A stretch of 58,412 nucleotides of DNA, taken from contig CASECZ010000002.1 in NCBI GenBank assembly GCA_949286725.1, forward strand, positions 484,632 to 543,043, given 5' to 3'. Both the position numbers and the translations under genes were made by a program. Below, in pieces: positions 7,411 to 15,861 of the stretch (position 1 is the first letter of the stretch; each line of letters begins with the position of its first letter). The notes under the pieces are model-generated. The model had not been told where the DNA came from and ran no database searches. It saw only the letters and a list, made by a program, of their open reading frames with translations. The stretch comes from an uncultured Clostridia bacterium. GTDB taxonomy: Bacteria > Bacillota > Clostridia > Christensenellales > CAG-917.

Positions 7411-8990
7411 AACGCGGTGCGAAAAGCGTTTTGCGGTCGGGGCGGCTTATGGGCGGAGCCGCCGTGCTGGCTCTCGGAGGAATAATCGCAAAACTCGTCG
7501 GTGCGTTTTACCGCGTGCCTCTAACCAATATTCTAGGCGCGGAAGGGATGGGAATGTATCAACTCGTTTTTCCCGTTTACGCGCTGTTTATGACTATGTC
7601 CACGGCGGGCATTCCCACGGCGCTGTCGCGTATCGTCGCCGAACAGAAAGCGCGCGGCGAAGGCGCGAAAAAATATCTCTTTTCCGCATTGATGACCTTG
7701 CTTACCGTGTCGGTGCTGGCGGGCGTGCTTGTCGTGGCGCTCTCGTCCGTTCTTGCACGCTGGCAAGGCAATGAAGCCACCGCGATAGGCTATACGGTCA
7801 TTGCGCCGTCGGTGTTTTTCGTGGGGATAATCGCGGGCTTGCGCGGATGGTTCCAAGGCGAAATGTATATGGTGCCGACGGCGGTGTCAAACGTCGTCGA
7901 GCAGATTGTGAAACTGGGTGTGGGCGTGGGACTCGCGGTTGCTTTGGCACCGCGCGGAACTCTCGCTTCCGTGTGCGGCGCGCTTGCGGGCGTCACCGTG
8001 TCGGAAGCCGTCGCCGCGCTGTATCTCGTCGTGACGTACGCCGTGCGGACACGCAAAAATCCCAAGGAAAAACTTATACCGAACAGACAGGAAGCGGGCG
8101 CGATGTTTCGCGTTGCGTTTCCCATTGCGTTGCTCGGCATAATGTTGCCGCTAGGCTCCTTTTTCGACAGTCTGATTATCGTCAACGCGCTCAAATGGGG
8201 CGGCGCGTCCACGTCCGCCGCAACCGCTCTGTACGGACTGTACAGCGGTCCCGTGAATTCGCTCATCAATATGCCCGTTGTAATAATAATGTCGCTTGCA
8301 ATCGCCGTCGTGCCTTCGGTGTCGCTGTCGCGCGTGGAACACGACGCCGCGGCAATCGTTTTGAAGAGCCGAATGTCGCTCAAAATCGTCTATCTGATAG
8401 GCGTCCCCGCGACGTTGTTCTTTATGGTGTTCGGCACAAACATCCTGTCCGTTTTGTATCCCGCGCTGTCGCCGCAGGAAATATCGATAAGTTCGGGGCT
8501 TGTCAGAATCGCCTCTTTCGGCGTGGTGCTGACGAGCGCGACGCAGATATACGTTTCGTTGTTACAGGGACTTGACAGGACGTTTTCGGCGATTAAAAGC
8601 CTTTTTGCGGCAATCGTCGTAAAAATTGCGGTTTCGCTGGTTGCGGTCAGGTTCATAGGCATAGCGGGCGCGGCGGTCGCTTCGGTGGCTATGTCCGCGG
8701 TGTCGCTTGCGGGGTGCGGCGCCGCTTTTTGCAGGCTGACCTCCGTGCACGTGGAAAAAAATATTGCCCAAACCCTGATAAGCGGTGTTATAATGGCTCT
8801 GATAGGCGTGGTCGTGCGCGAATACGTGCCGACCGATATCGGCGTTCTCGTCGCGGGAGGCGCGGTGTGCGGCATCGTGTATTTTCTGCTTGTCACGCTG
8901 TTCGGTGTGTTCGACGAGGAAGAGTGCGCGTTTATGCCGTTCGGCAGATATTTCGCCCGTCTGAGAAAAAAAATCCGCTTTTGGGAGTGA
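7407..8990 (+). CDS. SpoVB/MurJ-type polysaccharide flippase (MOP superfamily)
   Basis: A 527-aa polytopic protein with 12-14 hydrophobic segments, beginning GGAAVLALGGIIAKLVGAFYRVPLTNILGAEGMGMYQLVFPVYALF, the hallmark N-terminus of SpoVB-like lipid-linked oligosaccharide flippases. In Bacillus, spoVB lies in the same sporulation neighbourhood and is needed for spore cortex synthesis. The alternative is a general MurJ-like lipid II flippase. It is translationally coupled to spoVT and followed after 3 nt by mazG. The spoVT-spoVB-mazG order parallels the conserved spoVT-yabM-yabN order of Firmicutes. Confidence 0.88.
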   Translation: MKRGAKSVLRSGRLMGGAAVLALGGIIAKLVGAFYRVPLTNILGAEGMGMYQLVFPVYALFMTMSTAGIPTALSRIVAEQKARGEGAKKYLFSALMTLLTVSVLAGVLVVALSSVLARWQGNEATAIGYTVIAPSVFFVGIIAGLRGWFQGEMYMVPTAVSNVVEQIVKLGVGVGLAVALAPRGTLASVCGALAGVTVSEAVAALYLVVTYAVRTRKNPKEKLIPNRQEAGAMFRVAFPIALLGIMLPLGSFFDSLIIVNALKWGGASTSAATALYGLYSGPVNSLINMPVVIIMSLAIAVVPSVSLSRVEHDAAAIVLKSRMSLKIVYLIGVPATLFFMVFGTNILSVLYPALSPQEISISSGLVRIASFGVVLTSATQIYVSLLQGLDRTFSAIKSLFAAIVVKIAVSLVAVRFIGIAGAAVASVAMSAVSLAGCGAAFCRLTSVHVEKNIAQTLISGVIMALIGVVVREYVPTDIGVLVAGGAVCGIVYFLLVTLFGVFDEEECAFMPFGRYFARLRKKIRFWE

Positions 8991-8993
8991 CTT

Positions 8994-10079
8994 ATGACCG
9001 ACTGCAATCACGGCAAAGGACACCGTTGCGGACGCCGTCGTTGCGACGGCTCCGTGCAAATTTACATACCCGACGATTTCGTCTGTTCGGCTGTTGCCGT
9101 AAACAAACGCATTCTGCTGGAAATCCGCGACGTATCCGCGGACGATATGCCCGCGGTGCGCGGCAAACTGCGCGACCTGTACGGAGGCGACAAAACCGTC
9201 GTCGTCGCGCGCGGCGAAGAGGAACGCGAGCTCACTGTCAACGCGTTGCGCGACGAGCCTTGCGACTGCATTCGCGCCGCGGCGGAAAGCCTGACCGAAC
9301 ACGCGCGTTTCGACTTTTCGGACCTCGAAGAAATAATGACCAGGTTGCGCGGCGAAGGCGGTTGCGAATGGGACCGCGCGCAGACGCACGAAAGCATCCG
9401 CATAAATCTCATCGAGGAAGCCTACGAACTGGTCGAGGCGATTGACTGCGCCGACCGCGATATGATGCTCGAAGAAAGCGGCGACGTGCTCATGCAGGCC
9501 GTGTTTCATACACAGATTGCCACGGAAGAAGGCGATTTCGATTACGGCGACATGCTGACCGCGCTGTGCCGCAAACTGCTTGACCGCCACACCCACATAT
9601 TCGGCGAAAATCACGCCGACAACGCCGACCAGGCTCTGAATTTCTGGAACGAGGCGAAGAAGAAGGAGAAAAAATACAAGTCCAGCACGGACGCCATGGA
9701 GCGCGTGCCCAGGAATCTGCCTTCCTTGCTTTACGCCGAGAAGATACAGAAAATCGCCTCCAAGTGCGGTTTTGACTGGAAGACGGTTGCCCCTGCCGCC
9801 GACAAAGTCGGCGAGGAACTCGGCGAGTTTTTGTCGAGCGACCGCGAACATCTCGTCGAGGAAGGCGGAGATTTGTTGTTCGCCGTCGTCAACGTGTTGA
9901 GGCTGAGCAAGGTTGAACCCGAAACGGCTCTGCGCGAAGCCAACGCGAAATTCCTGGCAAGGTTTGCCGAGGTGGAACGCCGCGTCACGGCGAGCGGCAA
10001 GGATATGAAGGATTGCACCCTCGAAGAACTGGACGCAGTCTGGGACGAAGTGAAACGCGACGAGAGGTCGGCAAAATGA
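8994..10079 (+). CDS. mazG: MazG-family nucleoside triphosphate pyrophosphohydrolase with residual methylase segment
   Basis: The 361-aa protein has two MazG modules. The first (about 105-220) has LRGEGGCEWDRAQTHESIRINLIEEAYELVEAI and the metal-binding EESGDVLMQAVFHTQIA. The second (about 245-335) has EELGEFL...VEEGGDLLFAVVNVLRL. MazG hydrolyses NTPs to NMP and PPi as a housecleaning enzyme. Firmicute YabN proteins carry a complete tetrapyrrole-methylase domain in front. Here only about 85 residues resembling the end of that domain remain (PDDFVCSAVAVNKRILLEIRD...LRDLYGGDKTVVVAR). The first 20 residues are rich in Cys/His/Arg. It overlaps dusB by ATGA. Confidence 0.88.
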   Translation: MTDCNHGKGHRCGRRRCDGSVQIYIPDDFVCSAVAVNKRILLEIRDVSADDMPAVRGKLRDLYGGDKTVVVARGEEERELTVNALRDEPCDCIRAAAESLTEHARFDFSDLEEIMTRLRGEGGCEWDRAQTHESIRINLIEEAYELVEAIDCADRDMMLEESGDVLMQAVFHTQIATEEGDFDYGDMLTALCRKLLDRHTHIFGENHADNADQALNFWNEAKKKEKKYKSSTDAMERVPRNLPSLLYAEKIQKIASKCGFDWKTVAPAADKVGEELGEFLSSDREHLVEEGGDLLFAVVNVLRLSKVEPETALREANAKFLARFAEVERRVTASGKDMKDCTLEELDAVWDEVKRDERSAK

Positions 10080-11095
10080 ATATCGGCGGCGTAACGACAA
10101 CCAATACCGTCATGCTGGCACCGCTTGCGGGGTTCACCGACGCGGGTTTCCGTGCGCTGTGCGCAAACTGCGGCGCGGGTATGACCGTCACCGAAATGGT
10201 CAGCGCAAAGGGAATGTGCTACGGCAACAAAGGCACGGACGCATTGCTGTACAAGACCGTCGAGGAAAACCCCGTTGCCGTTCAACTGTTCGGCAGCGAC
10301 CCGAATTTCATGTACATAGCCGCTCACGACGAGAGGCTTGCCAAGTTCGACGTCATCGACATAAACATGGGTTGCCCCGTGAGAAAGATAGTATCAAACG
10401 GCGACGGAAGCGCGCTGATGGAAAATCCGTCGCTCATCGAAGAGATTGTGACCGCCGTGCGCGAAGGTTCGGGCAAACCCGTAACCGTCAAACTGCGTTC
10501 GGGCGTGCGCACGGGCGAAGTCGCCGCCCCCGAATGCGCAGAAGCCGCCGTACGCGGCGGAGCGTGCGCGGTGACCGTTCATCCGCGGTTCAGAGACCAG
10601 ATGTACGGAGGCGTCGCCGACCATTCGGTGACGGCGCAGGTCGCGCGGACGGTATCCGTGCCTGTCATAGCAAGCGGAGATATCGTCGACGCCGAGAGTT
10701 TCTGGCGTGTCAAACGGCAAAGCCGCGCTGCGGGATTCATGATAGGTCGCGGTGCGCTCGGCAGACCGTGGATATTCGAGGTGCTCGCCGAGGCGGACAA
10801 GTTCGACCTCGCACGCGTATTCGACGAACACGACAATCTGACCGAAGAGGCGCGCGCGTATGCGGTCGAAATCACAAAGAGCGCGAAGGACAAATTCGAC
10901 GTTGCAAACGCAATCCGTGCGCACGTGACCATACTGTCGCACATTTTGCCCGAGCGCGCAGTTGCAAACAGCATGAAACTTCATCTTTGTCATTATGCGA
11001 AGAATACGCCGAACGCGAAAGCCGTGCGGCTTGCCATAACTTCGATTGACGGTTACGATGCAATCGAAAAGGTAATCAAAGAATTTTTCGAGTGA
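10076..11095 (+). CDS. dusB: tRNA-dihydrouridine synthase (DusB type)
   Basis: A 339-aa FMN-dependent TIM-barrel enzyme that reduces uridine in the D-loop of tRNA. Visible motifs are MLAPLAGFTD (12-22, FMN site), DINMGCPVRKI with the catalytic Cys100, VTVHPRFRDQMYGG, VIASGDIVDAESF and MIGRGALGRPWIFE (phosphate-binding end of the barrel), followed by the helical tRNA-binding domain. The ATG at 10076 overlaps the mazG stop (ATGA). The gene ends in GTGATTATG, overlapping or abutting the trmL start, so mazG, dusB and trmL form one operon with two adjacent tRNA-modifying enzymes. Confidence 0.93.
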   Translation: MNIGGVTTTNTVMLAPLAGFTDAGFRALCANCGAGMTVTEMVSAKGMCYGNKGTDALLYKTVEENPVAVQLFGSDPNFMYIAAHDERLAKFDVIDINMGCPVRKIVSNGDGSALMENPSLIEEIVTAVREGSGKPVTVKLRSGVRTGEVAAPECAEAAVRGGACAVTVHPRFRDQMYGGVADHSVTAQVARTVSVPVIASGDIVDAESFWRVKRQSRAAGFMIGRGALGRPWIFEVLAEADKFDLARVFDEHDNLTEEARAYAVEITKSAKDKFDVANAIRAHVTILSHILPERAVANSMKLHLCHYAKNTPNAKAVRLAITSIDGYDAIEKVIKEFFE

Positions 11096-11097
11096 TT

Positions 11098-11589
11098 ATG
11101 TTCAATATCGTTCTTGTGGAACCCGAAATCCCGCAGAATACGGGAAACATAGTCAGAACGGCGGCTGCCACGGGCTGCAAGGTGCACTTGGTCAAGCCGC
11201 TCGGTTTCGACATCTCCGACCGTGCGCTCAAACGCGCGGGACTGGATTACTGGCATCTCACGGACTTTACCGTGTACGAAAGCGTCGAGGACTTCTTTCT
11301 GAAAACGGTTTCGTTCGACAAGAAGTACTGGTTCGCAAGCACAAAGGGGTCCTTGCGCTACGACGAGGCAAAATATTCCGAAGGCGACTACATCGTGTTC
11401 GGCAAGGAGACCAAAGGATTGCCCGAAGCACTCCTGCACGCCAATTACGAAAACACGATACGTATTCCTATGATAGCAGAGGCACGTTCTCTCAATCTTT
11501 CCAACTCCGTTGCCGTCGTGGTCTATGAGGCTTTGCGACAGCACGGTTTCGCAGGTCTGCTGCAACAAGGCAAACTTACACAGTATTGA
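11098..11589 (+). CDS. trmL: tRNA (cytidine/uridine-2'-O-)-methyltransferase TrmL
   Basis: A 163-aa SPOUT methyltransferase. It has the family N-terminus MFNIVLVEPEIPQNTGNIVRTAAATGCKVHLVKPLGF, the knot motifs IVFGKETKGLP (about 97-107) and IRIPMIAEARSLNLSNSVAVVVYEALRQ (about 122-150). TrmL methylates the 2'-O of the wobble nucleotide 34 in certain tRNA-Leu. It was probably translated by coupling from dusB. A GTG at 11092 overlapping the dusB stop would add only two residues; the ATG at 11098 fits family alignments better. Confidence 0.93.
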   Translation: MFNIVLVEPEIPQNTGNIVRTAAATGCKVHLVKPLGFDISDRALKRAGLDYWHLTDFTVYESVEDFFLKTVSFDKKYWFASTKGSLRYDEAKYSEGDYIVFGKETKGLPEALLHANYENTIRIPMIAEARSLNLSNSVAVVVYEALRQHGFAGLLQQGKLTQY

Positions 11590-11853
11590 GCACAAGGCAC
11601 TTCCCGTGTTCTGTCGATTGCGGAGAGGGGAAGTGTTTCTGCTTTCATACAACACGATAAGTGTTCTTCAAACCGTATTCGGGCGTTGCTCCGTTGCAAT
11701 AATACACGATAAGTGTAATTTTCGATTGTCGGTCGGTTTTTTTACGGTCTTTCGCCGCCGAACGGTTGTCTAGCCGCTCGAGGCGGTCGGTACGACGAAG
11801 TTCAAGCCTTTCGGAACGCTCTTGCGGAAGTTGTCGGCTTTGACGTTTTTTGC
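11590..11853. other. Intergenic region between trmL and pgk: hairpins, no gene
   Basis: No credible coding frame is present. A possible terminator stem (CACTTCCC 11598-11605 with GGGAAGTG 11628-11635, then TTTCTGCTTT) ends the trmL operon. Two small hairpins with the same GATAA loop follow: AACAC/GTGTT at 11651-11665 and TACAC/GTGTA at 11703-11717. The remainder leads into the pgk promoter and shows nothing I recognise. Confidence 0.5.
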
Positions 11854-11882
11854 TTGCTATGCGCGTGGGCGTGTGATATAAT
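11854..11882 (+). promoter_or_regulatory. Promoter of the glycolytic operon
   Basis: TTGCTA (11854-11859) and TATAAT (11877-11882) are separated by 17 bp. A TG dinucleotide one base ahead of the -10 makes it an extended -10 promoter. The resulting leader to the pgk ATG at 11951 is about 60 nt and contains a good GGAG ribosome site. Confidence 0.8.
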
Positions 11883-11950
11883 ATTTCACGTTAAAAATGC
11901 GGGCGCGCCGTACAGGCGTGTCGCGAAAATTTTTGTAAAGGAGACTTCCT

Positions 11951-13252
11951 ATGAGTAAAATGACTATCCGCGACGTTGACGTCAAGGGCAAAAAGTGTCT
12001 GACGAGAGTCGATTTCAACGTGCCTATGGTGGACGGTGTCATCACCGACGAAAACCGCATCCAGGGCGCACTTCCCACCATCTCTTATCTGATGGACCAC
12101 GGCGCAAAGGTTATCCTTTGCTCTCACCTCGGCAAACCGCACAACATTTTCACTCCCGGCTTCGGTCTGACCAAGAAGGAGAAGAAGGCGGTCGAGGCTC
12201 TGCCCGCGGAAGAACAGGAAAAGGCAAAAGAGGAGTACATCGCAAAGGCGTTGAAGAACGACCCCAAGAAGTTCTCTTTGAAGCCCGTTGCGGACAGACT
12301 TGCCGAGATTTTCCCCGGCAAAGTCACGTTTGCCACCGACCTTGTCGGTGACGACGCAAAAGCCAAGGTCGCGGCACTCAAAGACGGCGAGTGCGTTTTG
12401 CTCGAAAACACCCGTTTCGACGCAGGCGAAGAGAAGAACAGCGAGGAACTTTGCAGAAAACTCGCCGAGTTCTGCGACATCTACGTCAACGACGCGTTCG
12501 GCACGGCTCACCGCGCGCACGCGACGACAGCGGGTATCGTGCAATACGGTTTCGCACCCGTTGCGGTCAGCGGTTTCCTCATTGAAAAGGAACTGAAATT
12601 CCTCGGTGCGGCGGTCGAAAATCCCGCACGTCCTTTCGTTGCCATCCTCGGCGGCGCGAAAGTTTCCGATAAAATCGGCGTCATCGAAAGCCTCATCAAC
12701 AAGTGCGACGCACTCATCATCGGCGGCGGTATGGCTTACACCTTCCGCAGAGCACTCGGCTATAAAGTCGGCAACAGTCTTCTCGAAGAGGACAAAATCG
12801 AACTGGCGAAGGAACTTATGGCAAACGCCGAGAAGAAGGGCGTCAAACTTATGTTGCCCGTTGACAACGTAATCGCGGACGCGTTCTCCAACGACGCGAA
12901 CATCAAAGTCGTTGAAGGGGATATTCCCGAAGGCTGGATGGGACTCGACATCGGTCCCAAGACCATCGCCCTTTATTCCGAAGCGGTCAAGACCGCAAAG
13001 ACCGTGGTCTGGAACGGACCTATGGGTGTTTTCGAAATAGAAAACTTCGCCAAAGGCACCAAGGCGGTTGCGGCGGCTCTTGCCGAGACCGACGCCATCA
13101 CCATCATCGGCGGCGGAGACAGCGCGGCGGCGGTCGCGCAGCTCGGTTACGCCGACAAGATGACGCACATTTCCACGGGCGGCGGCGCATCGCTGGAATT
13201 CCTCGAAGGCAAGGTTCTGCCCGGCATCGCCTGCCTCAACGACAAACAATAA
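11951..13252 (+). CDS. pgk: Phosphoglycerate kinase (with extra loop)
   Basis: A 433-aa enzyme that transfers phosphate from 1,3-bisphosphoglycerate to ADP. Motifs are [15 protein letters not shown] (substrate-binding Arg/Asp/Asn), [29 protein letters not shown], the ATP-binding [12 protein letters not shown], and WNGPMGVFE plus the [12 protein letters not shown] and [10 protein letters not shown] loops. It is about 35 residues longer than usual Pgk. The surplus is a Lys/Glu-rich insertion at about residues 68-105, between [10 protein letters not shown] and [11 protein letters not shown], in the N-domain loop. It is the first gene of the pgk-tpiA-gpmI operon. No gap gene is in the window. Confidence 0.95.
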   Translation: MSKMTIRDVDVKGKKCLTRVDFNVPMVDGVITDENRIQGALPTISYLMDHGAKVILCSHLGKPHNIFTPGFGLTKKEKKAVEALPAEEQEKAKEEYIAKALKNDPKKFSLKPVADRLAEIFPGKVTFATDLVGDDAKAKVAALKDGECVLLENTRFDAGEEKNSEELCRKLAEFCDIYVNDAFGTAHRAHATTAGIVQYGFAPVAVSGFLIEKELKFLGAAVENPARPFVAILGGAKVSDKIGVIESLINKCDALIIGGGMAYTFRRALGYKVGNSLLEEDKIELAKELMANAEKKGVKLMLPVDNVIADAFSNDANIKVVEGDIPEGWMGLDIGPKTIALYSEAVKTAKTVVWNGPMGVFEIENFAKGTKAVAAALAETDAITIIGGGDSAAAVAQLGYADKMTHISTGGGASLEFLEGKVLPGIACLNDKQ

Positions 13253-13263
13253 CACGGCATCGA

Positions 13264-13301
13264 CGCGACGGCTTCGGGAACTATGTTCCCGAAATGTCGC
13301 G
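13264..13301 (+). other. Inter-cistronic hairpin between pgk and tpiA
   Basis: TTCGGGAAC (13273-13281) pairs perfectly with GTTCCCGAA (13285-13293) around a TAT loop. An outer stem CGCGAC/GTCGCG (13264-13269, 13296-13301) extends it. There is no T tract, so it is unlikely to terminate. It more probably stabilises or marks a processing site in the glycolytic mRNA. Confidence 0.6.
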
Positions 13302-13340
13302 TGACCAATAACGAAACGGATTTCAAAGGAGATTAACTTT

Positions 13341-14090
13341 ATGCGTAAACCCATCATCGCCGGCAACTGGAAGATGAACAACACCATCGCCGAAACGAAA
13401 GCGCTTGTCGCCGACCTCATTCCGCTTGTCAAAGACGCGAAATGCGACGTCGTCATCTGCACGCCTTACACCGACCTTGCGGCGGCAATCGAAGCCACCA
13501 AAGGTACCAACATCAAAGTCGGTGCGGAGAACGTGCACTGGGCGGAAAAAGGCGCGTTCACGGGCGAAATCAGCGCGAAAATGCTTGTCGAGCTCGGCGT
13601 GGAGTACGTCATCATCGGTCACAGCGAGAGAAGACAATACTTCGGCGAGACGGACGAAACCGTCAATATGCGCGTCAAGGCGGCGCTTGCCGCAGGTCTG
13701 AAACCCATCATCTGCGTGGGTGAATTGCTCTCCGAGCGCGAAGCGGGCAAGACAGAGGAAGTCGTCACCCGTCAGACCGTCGGCGCATTCAAGGACATCG
13801 ACAAGAGCGAACTCGAGAACATCGTCATCGCTTACGAACCCGTATGGGCAATCGGCACCGGCAAGACCGCGACCGCACAGGACGCGAACGACACCATCAA
13901 GGTCATCCGCGACACCATGGCGAAACTGTATTGCCCCAAGTGTGCGGAAGAGAAAGTGCGCATTCAGTACGGCGGCAGCATGAACCCCAAGAACGTGGCG
14001 GAACTTATGGCAATGCCCGAAATCGACGGCGGTCTCATCGGCGGCGCGTCTCTCAAAGCCGAGGACTTCTCGAAGGTGGTCAACTACTGA
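13341..14090 (+). CDS. tpiA: Triosephosphate isomerase
   Basis: The 249-aa TIM-barrel protein interconverts dihydroxyacetone phosphate and glyceraldehyde 3-phosphate. It shows the N-terminal GNWKMNN with the active-site Lys (about residue 11), the catalytic His94 in IIGHSERR, the catalytic Glu166 in AYEPVWAIGTG, and the phosphate-binding YGGSM and GGASL loops near the end. The length is standard. AAAGGAG lies before the ATG. It is the second gene of the glycolytic operon, 88 nt after pgk. Confidence 0.96.
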   Translation: MRKPIIAGNWKMNNTIAETKALVADLIPLVKDAKCDVVICTPYTDLAAAIEATKGTNIKVGAENVHWAEKGAFTGEISAKMLVELGVEYVIIGHSERRQYFGETDETVNMRVKAALAAGLKPIICVGELLSEREAGKTEEVVTRQTVGAFKDIDKSELENIVIAYEPVWAIGTGKTATAQDANDTIKVIRDTMAKLYCPKCAEEKVRIQYGGSMNPKNVAELMAMPEIDGGLIGGASLKAEDFSKVVNY

Positions 14091-14130
14091 GGAAAACGGA
14101 GGTAAGGGAGACGCAGTGTCTCCCGTTTTC
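14090..14130 (+). other. Long hairpin at the tpiA 3' end
   Basis: GGAAAACGG (14090-14098) pairs with CCGTTTTCC (14122-14130) and an inner GGGAGAC (14105-14111) pairs with GTCTCCC (14117-14123), with slight overlap at the shared base. The structure begins at the last base of the tpiA stop codon. The sequence after it (GTGTTCTAAC) is not a clear T tract. It may be a partial terminator or an mRNA processing element before gpmI. Confidence 0.55.
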
Positions 14131-14204
14131 CGTGTTCTAACGGCATATTTTTACGGGCTGCGTATGCGGTCCGTTCCGTCCTTGCGACGGAAAACAGGAG
14201 TTTT

Positions 14205-15725
14205 ATGTACGCATTGATAATTATGGACGGTTTCGGCATTGCGCCTGCCGGCCGTGACAACGCCATTACGACGCAGGGGACGCCCAACATAGACAAGTTG
14301 CTGGCGAAATATCCTCATACGCAACTCGGCGCGAGCGGTCTGGACGTCGGTCTTCCCGACGGTCAGATGGGCAACAGCGAAGTCGGTCACCTCAACATGG
14401 GTGCCGGCAGAGTGGTGTATCAGGACCTCACCCATATCTCCAAGGAGATATCCGACGGGGAATTCTTCCGCAACGAGGTTCTTCTTCACGCCATGCACGC
14501 CGCGCGCGACAACGACAAACAACTGCACTTTATGGGACTGCTCGGTCCCGGCGGAGTACACAGCCACATCGAACACCTTTTCGCGCTGTTGGATATGGCG
14601 AAACGCGAAAACGTGAAAAAGGTTTTCGTGCACTGCTTCCTCGACGGACGCGACCTTCCTCCCGAAAGTGCGGCGGGATATGCGCGTGAACTGGACGAAT
14701 ACATCGCGAAAATCGGCGTGGGCAAAATCGCCACGGTGTGCGGCAGATACTATGCCATGGACCGTGACAACCGCTGGGAGCGCGTGGAAAAAGCATACGA
14801 TATGCTCACCCTCGGCGAAGGCAATTTTGCCGTGAACGCCGCGGAAGCCATAGAAGAAAGCTACCGTCAGGGCGTGACGGACGAGTTCGTTCTGCCCACC
14901 GTCATTCTGGAAAACGGCGCGCCCGTTGCCAAGGTGAAAAAGGGCGACAGCGTCATATTCTACAACTTCCGTCCCGACCGCGCGAGAGAGATGACCCGTG
15001 CGCTTTCGCAGGAAGGATTCGACGGTTTCGAGAGAAAAACGGGCTTCCTTGCGCCTGTGTACGTCTGCTTTACGCGTTATGACGCCACGTTCAAGAACGT
15101 GGAAATCGCTTTCAAGCCGCGCGTTCTCGTCAATACGCTGGGAGAGTATCTCTCCAAGTGCGGCAAAAAGCAACTGCGCATCGCGGAGACCGAGAAATAC
15201 GCGCACGTGACGTTCTTCTTCAACGGCGGTGTGGAAGCACCCAATCCCGGCGAGGACAGAGTGCTTATTCCGTCCCCCAAGGTCGCGACTTACGACCTCA
15301 AACCCGAGATGAGCGCGTACGAAGTCAAGGATAAGGCGGTAGAACTCGTAAAAAGCGGAAAATACGACGTTATGATACTCAACTTCGCAAACTGCGACAT
15401 GGTGGGACATACGGGCGTGTTCGCCGCCGCGGAAGCCGCTGTCAAAGCCGTTGACGAGTGCGTGGGCGAAGTCGTCGCAGCCGTGCTCGAAGGCGGCGGC
15501 AAGGTTCTGCTTACGGCAGACCACGGCAACGCCGACCATATGTTCGACGCGGACGGAACGCCTTTTACGGCGCATACGACCAACCCCGTGCCGTTGGTTC
15601 TCATCGGCGATACGGACAAGAAACTCGCAGACGGCGGCAAACTGTGCGATATTGCACCCACGCTTCTGGAACTTATGGGACTTACCATTCCCGCGGAGAT
15701 GACGGGCAGAAGCCTTTTGAAGTAA
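14205..15725 (+). CDS. gpmI: 2,3-bisphosphoglycerate-independent phosphoglycerate mutase
   Basis: The 506-aa alkaline-phosphatase-superfamily enzyme interconverts 3- and 2-phosphoglycerate through a phosphoserine. It carries IMDGFG (first metal Asp), the catalytic serine Ser58 in MGNSEVGHLNMGAGR, the HCFLDGRDLPP and YAMDRDNRWERVE substrate-binding segments, FNFRPDRARE, and the metal-binding NCDMVGHTG and LLTADHGNADHM motifs. CAGGAG lies 5 nt before the ATG. Third gene of the glycolytic operon; a perfect palindromic terminator follows. Confidence 0.96.
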   Translation: MYALIIMDGFGIAPAGRDNAITTQGTPNIDKLLAKYPHTQLGASGLDVGLPDGQMGNSEVGHLNMGAGRVVYQDLTHISKEISDGEFFRNEVLLHAMHAARDNDKQLHFMGLLGPGGVHSHIEHLFALLDMAKRENVKKVFVHCFLDGRDLPPESAAGYARELDEYIAKIGVGKIATVCGRYYAMDRDNRWERVEKAYDMLTLGEGNFAVNAAEAIEESYRQGVTDEFVLPTVILENGAPVAKVKKGDSVIFYNFRPDRAREMTRALSQEGFDGFERKTGFLAPVYVCFTRYDATFKNVEIAFKPRVLVNTLGEYLSKCGKKQLRIAETEKYAHVTFFFNGGVEAPNPGEDRVLIPSPKVATYDLKPEMSAYEVKDKAVELVKSGKYDVMILNFANCDMVGHTGVFAAAEAAVKAVDECVGEVVAAVLEGGGKVLLTADHGNADHMFDADGTPFTAHTTNPVPLVLIGDTDKKLADGGKLCDIAPTLLELMGLTIPAEMTGRSLLK

Positions 15726-15794
15726 TCCGTCCAAAACGGCAGAACCGAAGAAACACAAGACGCAACGTCGAAACGAAAGACGGAAACGCAAAAC

Positions 15795-15820
15795 AAAACC
15801 CCGCTTAAGCGGGGTTTTTC
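15795..15820. terminator. Bidirectional intrinsic terminator
   Basis: Arms AAAACCCCGCTT and AAGCGGGGTTTT form a perfect 24-bp palindrome (15795-15818) with a T run continuing on the plus strand. It separates the plus-strand gpmI gene from the convergent MATE gene. Confidence 0.92.
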
Positions 15821-15861
15821 TTACACGCTTTTTTCTTATGCGTATTTGCGTGCGGTTCGGA

